Shown here one piece after another: positions 1-6,428 of a stretch of DNA of 13,743 bases. The DNA comes from JABDJL01 sp047614505 (GTDB taxonomy: Bacteria > Pseudomonadota > Gammaproteobacteria > Xanthomonadales > SZUA-36): NCBI GenBank assembly GCA_047614505.1, contig JBLHGQ010000076.1:1-13743 (forward strand). The letters are read 5' to 3'. Each line of letters starts with the position of its first letter. The first letter of the stretch is position 1. Made by a program: the position numbers and the translations under genes. The notes beneath the pieces are model-generated. The model saw nothing but the letters and a program-made list of their open reading frames with translations, was not told the origin of the DNA and searched no databases.

Positions 1-174
1 GATCCGGAACATCAGCATATTGAAGACCTGAAACGAAAGTCTTTCTTCCTTATGGCACAAGCTGATCCTCAATTGATTGAGTCACCAGAACTTCTCGATG
101 AAGTGCTGTCCGCTTTCAAGGCGGCTGCACGGCTCAATCGCTTTATCACCGAATCCCTTGGTTTGCCTTTTTAG
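1..174 (+). CDS. DUF2461 (TIGR02453-like) protein, C-terminal fragment
   Basis: An open frame runs from the first base of the window to a TAG at 172-174 and gives 57 residues, so this is the 3' end of a gene that starts outside. The peptide begins DPEHQHIEDLKRKSFF, continues through an SPELLDEVLSAFKAAARL helix and ends LNRFITESLGLPF. This resembles the C-terminus of the DUF2461/TIGR02453 family, whose members carry a 'DPDHP-IEDLRRKDF' segment and end with a helix leading to a 'lGxPF'-like tail. The family has no firmly established biochemical role. The stop codon directly abuts the ATG of the LemA gene (TAGATG), which suggests one transcript. The assignment rests on remembered family features over a short fragment, so it is moderate at best. 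Confidence 0.6.
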   Translation, partial: DPEHQHIEDLKRKSFFLMAQADPQLIESPELLDEVLSAFKAAARLNRFITESLGLPF

Positions 175-732
175 ATGCCAGGCATACTCACTACACTGAT
201 TGTTTTTCTTGCATCCATTTTGATGACGATTGCCTGGATGTATAACCGCCTGGTGCGCCACAAAAATATTGTTAGCGAGGCATGGGCGGGAATCGATGTT
301 CAGTTACAAAAAAGGCATGAATTAGTCCCCAATCTGGTAGCCACGGTTAAGGCTTATGTTGAGCATGAGTCAGGCGTGCATGAGTGGGTTAGCCACATAC
401 GCACCAGCAAAAGTGCCGGTGTATCCCAAACCTCCACGCAGGAATCCGCCCTGTCGCGTTCCTTGACCAGCCTGTTCGCGCTTGCTGAGGATTATCCTGA
501 TTTAAAAGCAAGTGAAGGTTTCCAGCAACTACACATTAGCTTGATTGAAATTGAAGACCACCTTCAATATGCCCGGCGTTATTACAACGGTGCTGTACGG
601 GACAATAACAACGCGGTTGAAAGTTTTCCTTCAAATCTTATTGCTGGAATTTTCAATTTCTCCATTGCAGAATTCTTTGAAATTGAATTTTCAGCACAAC
701 GAGAAGCTCCTGAGGTCGAACTTTGGAAATAA
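175..732 (+). CDS. LemA family membrane protein
   Basis: This 185-residue protein has an N-terminal hydrophobic segment (about residues 4-21) followed by the LemA signature: a YNRLVRHKNIVSEAW segment, an AGIDVQLQKRHELVPNLV segment, and near the end RRYYNGAVRDNNNAVESFPS. LemA proteins are helical-bundle proteins anchored by one N-terminal membrane helix; their molecular function is not settled. Length fits the family. The start is taken as the ATG abutting the previous stop codon because it supplies the membrane helix. There is no clear Shine-Dalgarno sequence, so translation is probably coupled to the upstream gene. A DUF2207 protein follows 7 bp downstream; this pairing is common in bacteria and suggests a shared envelope role. 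Confidence 0.92.
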   Translation: MPGILTTLIVFLASILMTIAWMYNRLVRHKNIVSEAWAGIDVQLQKRHELVPNLVATVKAYVEHESGVHEWVSHIRTSKSAGVSQTSTQESALSRSLTSLFALAEDYPDLKASEGFQQLHISLIEIEDHLQYARRYYNGAVRDNNNAVESFPSNLIAGIFNFSIAEFFEIEFSAQREAPEVELWK

Positions 733-739
733 AATAAAC

Positions 740-2452
740 ATGCGGCCTAATTTCAATAAATCATTCGTCCTATCTATCACTCTGTTTTTTTGCGGTTCAG
801 CTTTAGCGCAGGAGCGGATTCTTTCCTACCACTCGGATATCACTGTCCGTCAGGACGCCAGCCTGATGGTCGCCGAAAACATCCGTGTACGGGCAGAAGG
901 CGTCAATATTCGCCGTGGAATCTACCGTGATTTCCCAACCAGTTACAAGGACAGGCAAGGTAATCGCTACCGGGTTGAATTTCAGATCATTGAGGTCAAG
1001 CGAAATGGTTCACCGGAACCGTATTTCACTGAGAATCTTTCTAATGGTGTGCGCGTGTACATTGGCAACTCGCAGACCAACCTGACGCATGGTGAGCATG
1101 AGTACCGCTTGCTTTACCGTACCACACGGCAACTGGGATTTTTTGCTGATTTTGATGAACTTTACTGGAATGTCACGGGTAATGGATGGATGTTTTCCAT
1201 TGATCAGGCCAGCGCACGGATTGAATTACCCGCCGATATTGCCTGGGACAGCCTTCGTTCCGATTTTTACACCGGTTTAAAAAGCGAGCGTGGCAAGGCA
1301 GCTGAGTTCAAGATTATCAGTTCACGGGTAGTGGAATTCAAAACCACCGAAGCCCTGCAACCCCGCCAGGGTTTAACCGTCGCACTTGGCTGGCCAAAGG
1401 GTATTGTGCACGAACCGACCTTTACCGAACGCGTCGAGTTTTTTCTGAAAGATAATGGCTCAGCGCTGGTTTTGTTAATTGGCCTGATCCTGCCATTTGG
1501 CTGGTACCTGCGATCCTGGCACAACTACGGAAGAGATCCGGTAAGAGGTATTATTATTCCGCGCTTTGAACCGCCCCGGAACCTGTCTGCTGCTGCTTGC
1601 CGGTATATCAGTGACATGGGCCTGAACAGCAAGGCATTTACGGCAGCTATCGTTAGCCTCGGCGTTAAGGGTTACCTGAAGATCGATGAGCAGGATAAGG
1701 ATTATTCGCTTTACCGGGAAAAAGGGCCAAAACACGACACAGCCTCAGCCGGTGAAGCAGCCGTTTTGCAGGAACTGTTACCAGAAACCGATTCCTGGAT
1801 TGAGCTTGATGATAAGAACTACCGGGAATTCCTGAGTGCCCGCAAAGCACTGAAAAAAGCGCTCAAAGCAGAACACCACGGCCGCTTATTCAAGCTCAAT
1901 ACGATTTATATGCTGCCGGCTGCTGTGATCAGTATCCTGGCAGTGGCATTCGCCATATCAAGAGAAGGTGGGCCACTGCCCTGGGTCATATTTATTATCC
2001 TGACCATCACTATGCACATAGTATTTCTTTTCCTTTTGCGCGCACCGACACCTGCCGGGCGGCTCGTGATGGACGAGGTTGAAGGTCTCAAGTTGTACCT
2101 CAATACCGCTGAACAGTTTCGTCTTGATCGTATGCGTTCGCCAGAGTTAACACCTGAGGTTTTTGAGATATTCCTGCCTTATGCATTCGCCCTTGGGGTC
2201 GAAAATAACTGGTGTGAACGGTTTGCACGCGAGTTTCCCAAAGAGATTGCGCAAGGCGGTAGATACAGCAACAGCTGGTACAGCGGAGACCGTAGTGGCT
2301 TGAACGGTCTGCACCATATTGGAAGCAACCTCAACAGTAGCCTCTCCTCCGCGATTTCTTCAGCTTCCTCTCCACCGGGTTCATCTTCCGGGTCTGGTGG
2401 TGGTGGCTCCTCCGGAGGCGGCGGAGGTGGCGGAGGTGGCGGAGGTTGGTAA
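740..2452 (+). CDS. DUF2207 membrane protein with Gly-rich C-terminus
   Basis: A 570-residue protein. I chose the ATG at 740 rather than an in-frame upstream ATG at 545 because it gives a clean signal peptide (residues 1-23, ending ALA before Gln24), does not overlap lemA, and has GGAA (725-728) upstream. Residues 25-235 form the exported DUF2207 domain. A membrane helix lies at about 241-257, followed by the family motif WHNYGRDPVRGIIIPRFEPP (260-279). A cytoplasmic region follows, then two more helices at about 387-407 and 414-433. The tail from about residue 532 is low-complexity Ser/Gly and ends in an uninterrupted Gly run plus a final Trp. Function is unknown. Adjacency to LemA is typical of the family and suggests joint membrane work. 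The next gene, lexA, has its own promoter, so this gene likely ends the first transcription unit. Confidence 0.9.
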   Translation: MRPNFNKSFVLSITLFFCGSALAQERILSYHSDITVRQDASLMVAENIRVRAEGVNIRRGIYRDFPTSYKDRQGNRYRVEFQIIEVKRNGSPEPYFTENLSNGVRVYIGNSQTNLTHGEHEYRLLYRTTRQLGFFADFDELYWNVTGNGWMFSIDQASARIELPADIAWDSLRSDFYTGLKSERGKAAEFKIISSRVVEFKTTEALQPRQGLTVALGWPKGIVHEPTFTERVEFFLKDNGSALVLLIGLILPFGWYLRSWHNYGRDPVRGIIIPRFEPPRNLSAAACRYISDMGLNSKAFTAAIVSLGVKGYLKIDEQDKDYSLYREKGPKHDTASAGEAAVLQELLPETDSWIELDDKNYREFLSARKALKKALKAEHHGRLFKLNTIYMLPAAVISILAVAFAISREGGPLPWVIFIILTITMHIVFLFLLRAPTPAGRLVMDEVEGLKLYLNTAEQFRLDRMRSPELTPEVFEIFLPYAFALGVENNWCERFAREFPKEIAQGGRYSNSWYSGDRSGLNGLHHIGSNLNSSLSSAISSASSPPGSSSGSGGGGSSGGGGGGGGGGGW

Positions 2453-2456
2453 AGAC

Positions 2457-2485
2457 TTGATCTGAAGCCTATTACTGTATATATT
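2457..2485 (+). promoter_or_regulatory. Predicted sigma70 promoter of the lexA-imuAB unit
   Basis: A -35-like TTGATC (2457-2462) lies 17 bp before a -10-like TATATT (2480-2485). The -10 is inside the LexA box, so bound LexA would block RNA polymerase. A start near 2491-2493 would give a leader of about 20 nt with a weak GAG (2501-2503) 8 nt before the lexA ATG. This is inferred from sequence only. Confidence 0.6.
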
Positions 2486-2490
2486 TATAG
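2475..2490. promoter_or_regulatory. LexA box (SOS operator) upstream of lexA
   Basis: The 16-mer CTGTATATATTTATAG matches the gammaproteobacterial LexA consensus CTGT-N8-ACAG with one mismatch (T for C in the right half-site). It covers the predicted -10 and lies 21 bp before the lexA ATG, the normal arrangement for LexA autoregulation. With its TA flanks it is identical at 19 of 20 positions to the box before dnaE2. Confidence 0.9.
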
Positions 2491-2511
2491 TAATTGATTT
2501 GAGTACAAGCC

Positions 2512-3150
2512 ATGAATGATAAACCACTAACAAAACGCCAGAACCAAGTTCTTATATTTATCTCTGAACATATTGATAATATTGGATTTCCACCTACCAG
2601 AAATGATTTATCCTTGCATTTTGGCTTTCGCTCTCCGAATGCCGCAGAGAGCCATTTACGTGCGCTGGAGAAGAAAGGTGTGATTCAGATTGAGCGGGGA
2701 CGTTCACGCGGCATCACCCTCACTGCACTGTCCTCAGCCAGTCTGCCTGACAGTGCACATATGTCACTGCCACTGGTCGGACGTGTGGCGGCTGGCAGCC
2801 CGATCCTGGCACAGGAAAATATCGAACATACATATCGTATAGATCCGGATTTGTTTTCTCCACGCCCGCATTATTTTTTGCGCGTTGAGGGTATGAGCAT
2901 GCGCGATGCCGGCATTCATGACCAGGATCTGCTGGCTGTACACCGTACACCCGATATCCGTAACGGTCAGATAGTAGTGGCCCGTATCGACGATGAGGTG
3001 ACTGTCAAGCGTTTCAGGAAACAGGGTCACCGGGTCACCCTGCTTCCAGAAAACCCTGATTTTCAAGCAATCGAAGTCGATCTTCGCCACCAGGAATTTA
3101 TGATCGAGGGCCTGGGTGTTGGTGTTGTCCGTAATCACCTGAATGGCTGA
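2512..3150 (+). CDS. lexA: LexA, SOS repressor / autoprotease
   Basis: This 212-residue protein matches LexA along its whole length. The N-terminal winged helix (residues 1-70) contains TRNDLSLHFGFRSPNAAESHL; the FRSPNAAE recognition segment is the same as in E. coli LexA and agrees with the E. coli-type boxes nearby. The cleavage site is Ala94-Gly95 in GRVAAGSP. The catalytic dyad is Ser129 (in VEGMSM) and Lys166 (in EVTVKRF), 37 residues apart as in E. coli Ser119/Lys156. LexA represses SOS genes and cleaves itself when stimulated by RecA-ssDNA filaments. It is a few residues longer than E. coli LexA (202 aa), mostly in the linker before the cleavage site. It is the first gene of a coupled unit with imuA and imuB. 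It looks like the canonical repressor rather than the divergent LexA2 found in some imuAB cassettes. Confidence 0.97.
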   Translation: MNDKPLTKRQNQVLIFISEHIDNIGFPPTRNDLSLHFGFRSPNAAESHLRALEKKGVIQIERGRSRGITLTALSSASLPDSAHMSLPLVGRVAAGSPILAQENIEHTYRIDPDLFSPRPHYFLRVEGMSMRDAGIHDQDLLAVHRTPDIRNGQIVVARIDDEVTVKRFRKQGHRVTLLPENPDFQAIEVDLRHQEFMIEGLGVGVVRNHLNG

Positions 3151-3869
3151 TGACCATTGTTTTACCCGCAATGCCGGATGTATGGCGGGGCCACCAGATC
3201 AACCGCAATATCCCGGTACTGGCCAGCGGCCATGCCAGGCTGGACCGGCACCTGCCGGGCGGAGGCTGGCCACTGGGTGCATTGACCGAGTTATTGACTG
3301 AGACCTCCGGCAATGGTGAGTTCAGCCTGTTGCTTCCTACCCTGGCCATGATGACTTCGAAACGACGCTGGGTGATGCTGATCGACCCGCCCTGGGTGCC
3401 CTACCCGCCTGCCATGCATGGTCACGGGGTCGCCCTGGACCGGGTGATGCTGATCCGAACACGTACTGTTAAAGAGTCGTTGTGGGCCAGTGAGCAGGCG
3501 CTCAGGGGCGTACGGGGGGGTGCAGTACTGTTCTGGCAGGAAGATCCTGGTTTTGCCCGCTTAAGGCGCCTTCAACTGGCAGCCAAAGCAGGCCACAAGG
3601 CTGCATTCCTGTTCCGTCCCATGACAAGCTCGCAACAGGCTTCACCGGCTGCTTTGCGCTTACAGGTCAGAGCACATGAAGCCGACATCAATATCTCCAT
3701 TCTGAAATGTCGGGGCAAGCGCACAAGCAAGCAAATTCGTATTCGACGCTCGCAACAATTGCCGGGGTTTGCCGCCCTGTCGAAAGCAATAGCAGAAAGC
3801 AAATCGCAGTCGCCAGCATCCCCGCCTTCCCGGCTGGAAGACCCCCATATTGAAAACCACACACACTAA
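3150..3869 (+). CDS. imuA: ImuA, translesion-synthesis accessory protein (RecA/SulA-like)
   Basis: A 239-residue protein of the ImuA family, a RecA-related, partly degenerate fold that works with ImuB and DnaE2 in SOS mutagenesis. Visible features are the N-terminal ASGHARLDRHLPGGGWPLGALTE segment (25-47), typical of ImuA and SulA-like proteins, and a degenerate P-loop region, ETSGNGEFS (51-59), which lacks the GKT/GKS of an active Walker A. A core strand follows at WVMLIDPPWVPYPPAM (74-89), then WASEQALRG (112-120) and a LFWQ strand. The C-terminal 25 residues are polar and probably disordered. The ATG at 3150 overlaps the lexA TGA by one base (TGATG), supporting coupled translation and this start; an in-frame ATG at 3171 is possible. 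The gene overlaps imuB by 20 nt. Confidence 0.9.
   Translation: MTIVLPAMPDVWRGHQINRNIPVLASGHARLDRHLPGGGWPLGALTELLTETSGNGEFSLLLPTLAMMTSKRRWVMLIDPPWVPYPPAMHGHGVALDRVMLIRTRTVKESLWASEQALRGVRGGAVLFWQEDPGFARLRRLQLAAKAGHKAAFLFRPMTSSQQASPAALRLQVRAHEADINISILKCRGKRTSKQIRIRRSQQLPGFAALSKAIAESKSQSPASPPSRLEDPHIENHTH
3836..3840 (+). promoter_or_regulatory. Shine-Dalgarno deciding the imuB TTG start
   Basis: GGAAG sits inside the end of imuA, 9 nt before the TTG at 3850. No in-frame ATG lies near the conserved WLAL segment (the ATG at 3869 is in another frame), so this site supports the rare TTG start. Confidence 0.6.
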
Positions 3870-5160
3870 ATGGCTGGCACTGCAATTTCAAAACCTTGCC
3901 CTTGACCTGGTAAACCGGGGTCACGAACGATGCCACAACTTACCGGAACCGGCCGATCGAGATACACACGCAGAAGGGGAAGCCCTACAGCGGCTTGCGG
4001 CCTGGTGTTACCAGTATAGTAGTCAGGTCAGCATCATTTCCCACCGCGCCACACTGTTACTCGAGATTGGCGCAAGCCGGCAACTGTTCGGTGCAGCAGA
4101 GGAATTGACCAGCAAATTGAGCAGTGCACTATTGCAACTGGGATACCATACGCGCGCCGGTACTGCACCCACGCCTGAAGCTGCTCAGCTGGCTGCCAGA
4201 CATGGCCTGCATATCACCCACAACAGTGACATTCAGCTGCAAATACAAAAATTGCCTCTGGAGAGTTTAGAACTTGAGCCGGCACAGGTACCGGCCCTGC
4301 TAAAAATGGGCTTCAGGACGATCGGTGAAGTCCTCAATCTCCCCCGTAAAGCACTAAGCAGACGCATCGGGCCTGCAGCAGTCGATTACCTCGATCGCCT
4401 GACCGGTTCCCGGCCGGATCCGCAACTCCCATGGAAGGCACCGGAGCATTTTGTAGCCGGTATGGATCTGGCCGCCGAAATTTCCACTAGCCAGGCCCTG
4501 TTGTTCCCGCTTAAACGGCTGGTTTCCGAGCTTTGTGGTGTTTTACGTGCCCACGACCGTGGCGTACAGGAGTTGAACATTTGCCTGCGCCTCGACCGCG
4601 GGGACGACGAGCAGATGCGCCTGGGCCTGCAACAGGCCACACGGGACGAATCTCACATCCTTTTATTACTGCGTGAACGACTGGAACGCTTACGCCTGCC
4701 CCGTCCTGTTCGCCATATCCAGCTACAAGCCGGCCAGTTACTGCCTTTCGATGCACAGCCAGAATCCCTGTTCAGGGATAATCCCGACCTTTCGGAACAA
4801 CCGGTTCATCCCTTACTGGAGCGCTTGCGCGCGCGACTGGGTAACGATGCAGTAAGGGGCCTGCGAGGTATCGAAGATCATCGCCCCGAATATAGTTGGG
4901 CGGTTCGTGAACTGGATGAGCCAGCCGATTGCACTGCCATGCCACACCGGCCGATTTGGTTGTTTGCCAGCCCTCAACGCTGCCGGATCGACGAATACCA
5001 GGTGCTGGCCGGGCCCGAACGCATCGAAGCAGGCTGGTGGGATGGTCATGACTGCCGCCGGGATTACTTTGTCGTGCGCGATCGTAACGGCTGCACCTTA
5101 TGGGCTTTTAGAGAATACAAGCCTGAACCCGGATGGTATTTGCAGGGCATGTTCGCCTGA
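3850..5160 (+). CDS. imuB: ImuB, Y-family polymerase-like mutasome adaptor
   Basis: A 436-residue ImuB protein: Y-family fold without polymerase active-site acidic residues, bridging DnaE2, ImuA and the beta clamp. It starts at TTG (3850) with GGAAG 9 nt upstream and reads KWLALQFQNLALDLV, the typical ImuB N-terminus. Then come AAWCYQYSSQVS (50-61), TLLLEIGASRQLFG (68-81), a helix-hairpin-helix-like MGFRTIGEVLNLPRKALSRRIG (153-174), a little-finger-like FPLKRLVSELCGVLRAHDRGVQ (219-240), and the C-terminal LWAFREYKPEPGWYLQGMFA typical of ImuB. QLLPF (296-300) could be a clamp-binding motif. Oddity: between VNRGHE (21-26) and CHNLPEP (28-34) the roughly 40-45 residues usually present as the fingers region are missing, so the protein is shorter than usual (about 470-500 aa). 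It overlaps imuA by 20 nt and precedes a DUF502 gene by 38 bp. Confidence 0.92.
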   Translation: MKTTHTKWLALQFQNLALDLVNRGHERCHNLPEPADRDTHAEGEALQRLAAWCYQYSSQVSIISHRATLLLEIGASRQLFGAAEELTSKLSSALLQLGYHTRAGTAPTPEAAQLAARHGLHITHNSDIQLQIQKLPLESLELEPAQVPALLKMGFRTIGEVLNLPRKALSRRIGPAAVDYLDRLTGSRPDPQLPWKAPEHFVAGMDLAAEISTSQALLFPLKRLVSELCGVLRAHDRGVQELNICLRLDRGDDEQMRLGLQQATRDESHILLLLRERLERLRLPRPVRHIQLQAGQLLPFDAQPESLFRDNPDLSEQPVHPLLERLRARLGNDAVRGLRGIEDHRPEYSWAVRELDEPADCTAMPHRPIWLFASPQRCRIDEYQVLAGPERIEAGWWDGHDCRRDYFVVRDRNGCTLWAFREYKPEPGWYLQGMFA

Positions 5161-5198
5161 GCCTGTGCCCGGACCGGCAATGAGGGTACTATTTACCT

Positions 5199-5804
5199 GT
5201 GAATAGTCTGGGTAAACTTTTCCTGAAGGGTTTGGCGGTAGTAATACCTGCGGTATTGACCGTTGCCATTCTTTGGTGGATGGCAACCGGTTCAGAACAT
5301 CTGTTGGGCGGTCTGTTAACCCGCATCATGCCCGCTGGCTGGTACATACCCGGACTTGGACTGGCTTCAGCCATTGTCCTCATTGTTCTGGTTGGCTTGT
5401 TATCCCACATCCTGATACTCCAGAAGCTGTTTGAGTTCTGGGAGGCCGTTGTCAATCGCCTGCCTTTGGTGAAGACCATTTACACCGCCATCAAGGATTT
5501 TATGGCTTACTTCAGTCAGGGTGATCAGGGCCGCTTCAGTAAAGTTGTACTGGTTACAATACCGGGCCAGTCATTCCAGATGCTGGGCTTTGTCACCCGT
5601 GAAAATTTTGATGATATCCCCATCAACCCAGATTTACAGGATCCGGTTGCTGTGTACATGCCGATGAGTTACCAGATCGGTGGGTACACCCTTTACCTGT
5701 CCCGATCCTGCCTGACTCCTGTAAATATCCCTTTTCAGGACGCTATGCGGCTCGCTGTCACAGGCGGCGTTACCCAGCTCAACGACAAAGGCCATGACAA
5801 TTAG
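5199..5804 (+). CDS. DUF502 family inner-membrane protein
   Basis: A 201-residue protein with two N-terminal membrane helices (about 9-29 and 52-73), followed by the DUF502 core: an NRLPLVKTIYTAIKDF segment (86-101), VLVTIPGQSFQMLGFVTRE (117-135) and AVYMPMSYQIGGYTLYL (151-167). The family is widespread in proteobacteria and its function is unknown. The start is a GTG at 5199 with GAGGG (5182-5186) 12 nt upstream, a little far but acceptable; it places the first helix where the family has it. The gene sits between imuB (38 bp upstream) and a lipoprotein gene with which it overlaps by 11 nt, so it is probably co-transcribed with the SOS cassette unless a promoter is hidden in the 38-bp gap. 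Confidence 0.88.
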   Translation: MNSLGKLFLKGLAVVIPAVLTVAILWWMATGSEHLLGGLLTRIMPAGWYIPGLGLASAIVLIVLVGLLSHILILQKLFEFWEAVVNRLPLVKTIYTAIKDFMAYFSQGDQGRFSKVVLVTIPGQSFQMLGFVTRENFDDIPINPDLQDPVAVYMPMSYQIGGYTLYLSRSCLTPVNIPFQDAMRLAVTGGVTQLNDKGHDN

Positions 5805-6390
5805 CCACATACACCGGATATTTCCCATCGCAGCAAGCACGCTGCTACTGACGGCTTGTTCAGCTGCCCAGACTTATGAGAGTTTGCAGGGGCGTGAGCG
5901 AAATCTCTGCGCACAGGGGCCACAAGTACAGTACGAGGGATGTAAGGCGCGGGTTGCCATGAGCTATGAAGAATACAGTCGCCAGGAGGCTGAATCTGTA
6001 AAGCAGCCTGCCAAGCTGCGAAATGAGCCAATCAAGACTGATCAGGTAAAAAGATTTGTTGATGCTTTTAACGAGCAGGATGTTTCCGCCATGCTTGTTT
6101 TGACAACTCATGACGTACGCTGGATGAGCGTTAACGGTGATCAGGTTTCTGTTGAGACCAGTAGTTCCACCGAACTCAGACAGGCAATGCTGGACTATTT
6201 TCAAAGCAGACCCTCGAGCCTGTCTTTGTTACTCGATACTCAAGTCGACGGGCCTTTTGTAACGACACTGGAGCAGGCCGGCACCACGAGCCGACGCGGT
6301 CAATGTGCGACAGCGGTTTACGAATTCTCCGGTGATCTCATCAGGAATGTCTGGTATTACCCGGCACATGACTGCGAGGATATTGAATAA
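5794..6390 (+). CDS. Lipoprotein with NTF2/SnoaL-like domain
   Basis: A 198-residue protein. The N-terminus is a lipoprotein signal peptide with lipobox LTAC (residues 19-22), so Cys22 should be lipidated. Asp is absent at position +2 (Ser23), which would favour outer-membrane sorting in the E. coli rule. A short region with Cys39 and Cys50 precedes an NTF2-like domain (about 83-193): it opens DQVKRFVDAFNEQDVSAMLVLTTHDVRWMSV in short conserved steps and closes with a VYEFSGDLIRNVWYYPAHD strand pair (175-193). Such domains often bind small hydrophobic ligands, but no substrate can be named. Cys171 and Cys194 could pair. The ATG at 5794 lies inside the end of the DUF502 gene (11-nt overlap), implying coupled translation. 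dnaE2 starts 38 bp downstream. Confidence 0.8.
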   Translation: MTISHIHRIFPIAASTLLLTACSAAQTYESLQGRERNLCAQGPQVQYEGCKARVAMSYEEYSRQEAESVKQPAKLRNEPIKTDQVKRFVDAFNEQDVSAMLVLTTHDVRWMSVNGDQVSVETSSSTELRQAMLDYFQSRPSSLSLLLDTQVDGPFVTTLEQAGTTSRRGQCATAVYEFSGDLIRNVWYYPAHDCEDIE

Positions 6391-6392
6391 TT

Positions 6393-6422
6393 ATCACATT
6401 TTGAGAAAATACTGTATATATT
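6393..6422 (+). promoter_or_regulatory. Predicted dnaE2 promoter, possibly leaderless
   Basis: A TATATT -10-like hexamer (6417-6422) sits at the same place within the LexA box as the one in the lexA promoter. A weak -35-like ATCACA (6393-6398) lies 18 bp upstream. A start 6-7 bp after the -10 would fall at about 6429, the A of the dnaE2 ATG. An alternative pair, TTGAAT (6383-6388) with GAAAAT (6405-6410), would give a leader of roughly 12 nt. Neither has been tested. Confidence 0.4.
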
Positions 6423-6427
6423 TACAG
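6412..6427. promoter_or_regulatory. LexA box (SOS operator) upstream of dnaE2
   Basis: The 16-mer CTGTATATATTTACAG is a perfect CTGT-N8-ACAG operator. It ends one base before the dnaE2 ATG, so LexA bound here would cover the promoter and the start region. It gives dnaE2 separate SOS control from the upstream lexA-imuAB promoter. Confidence 0.95.
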
Positions 6428-6428
6428 T

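Noticed and set aside
545..739. An upstream ATG for the DUF2207 gene adding 65 residues
   Set aside because: It would lie within lemA in another frame and hide the signal peptide that starts at 740; the extra residues look like out-of-frame translation.
1267..2103. Several open frames on the minus strand opposite the DUF2207 gene, and similar ones opposite dnaE2 and imuAB
   Set aside because: They show no family motifs or ribosome binding sites and lie fully opposite well-supported genes.
2512..3150. LexA2-type repressor with a divergent operator
   Set aside because: The recognition helix FRSPNAAE and both nearby operators are of the canonical E. coli type.
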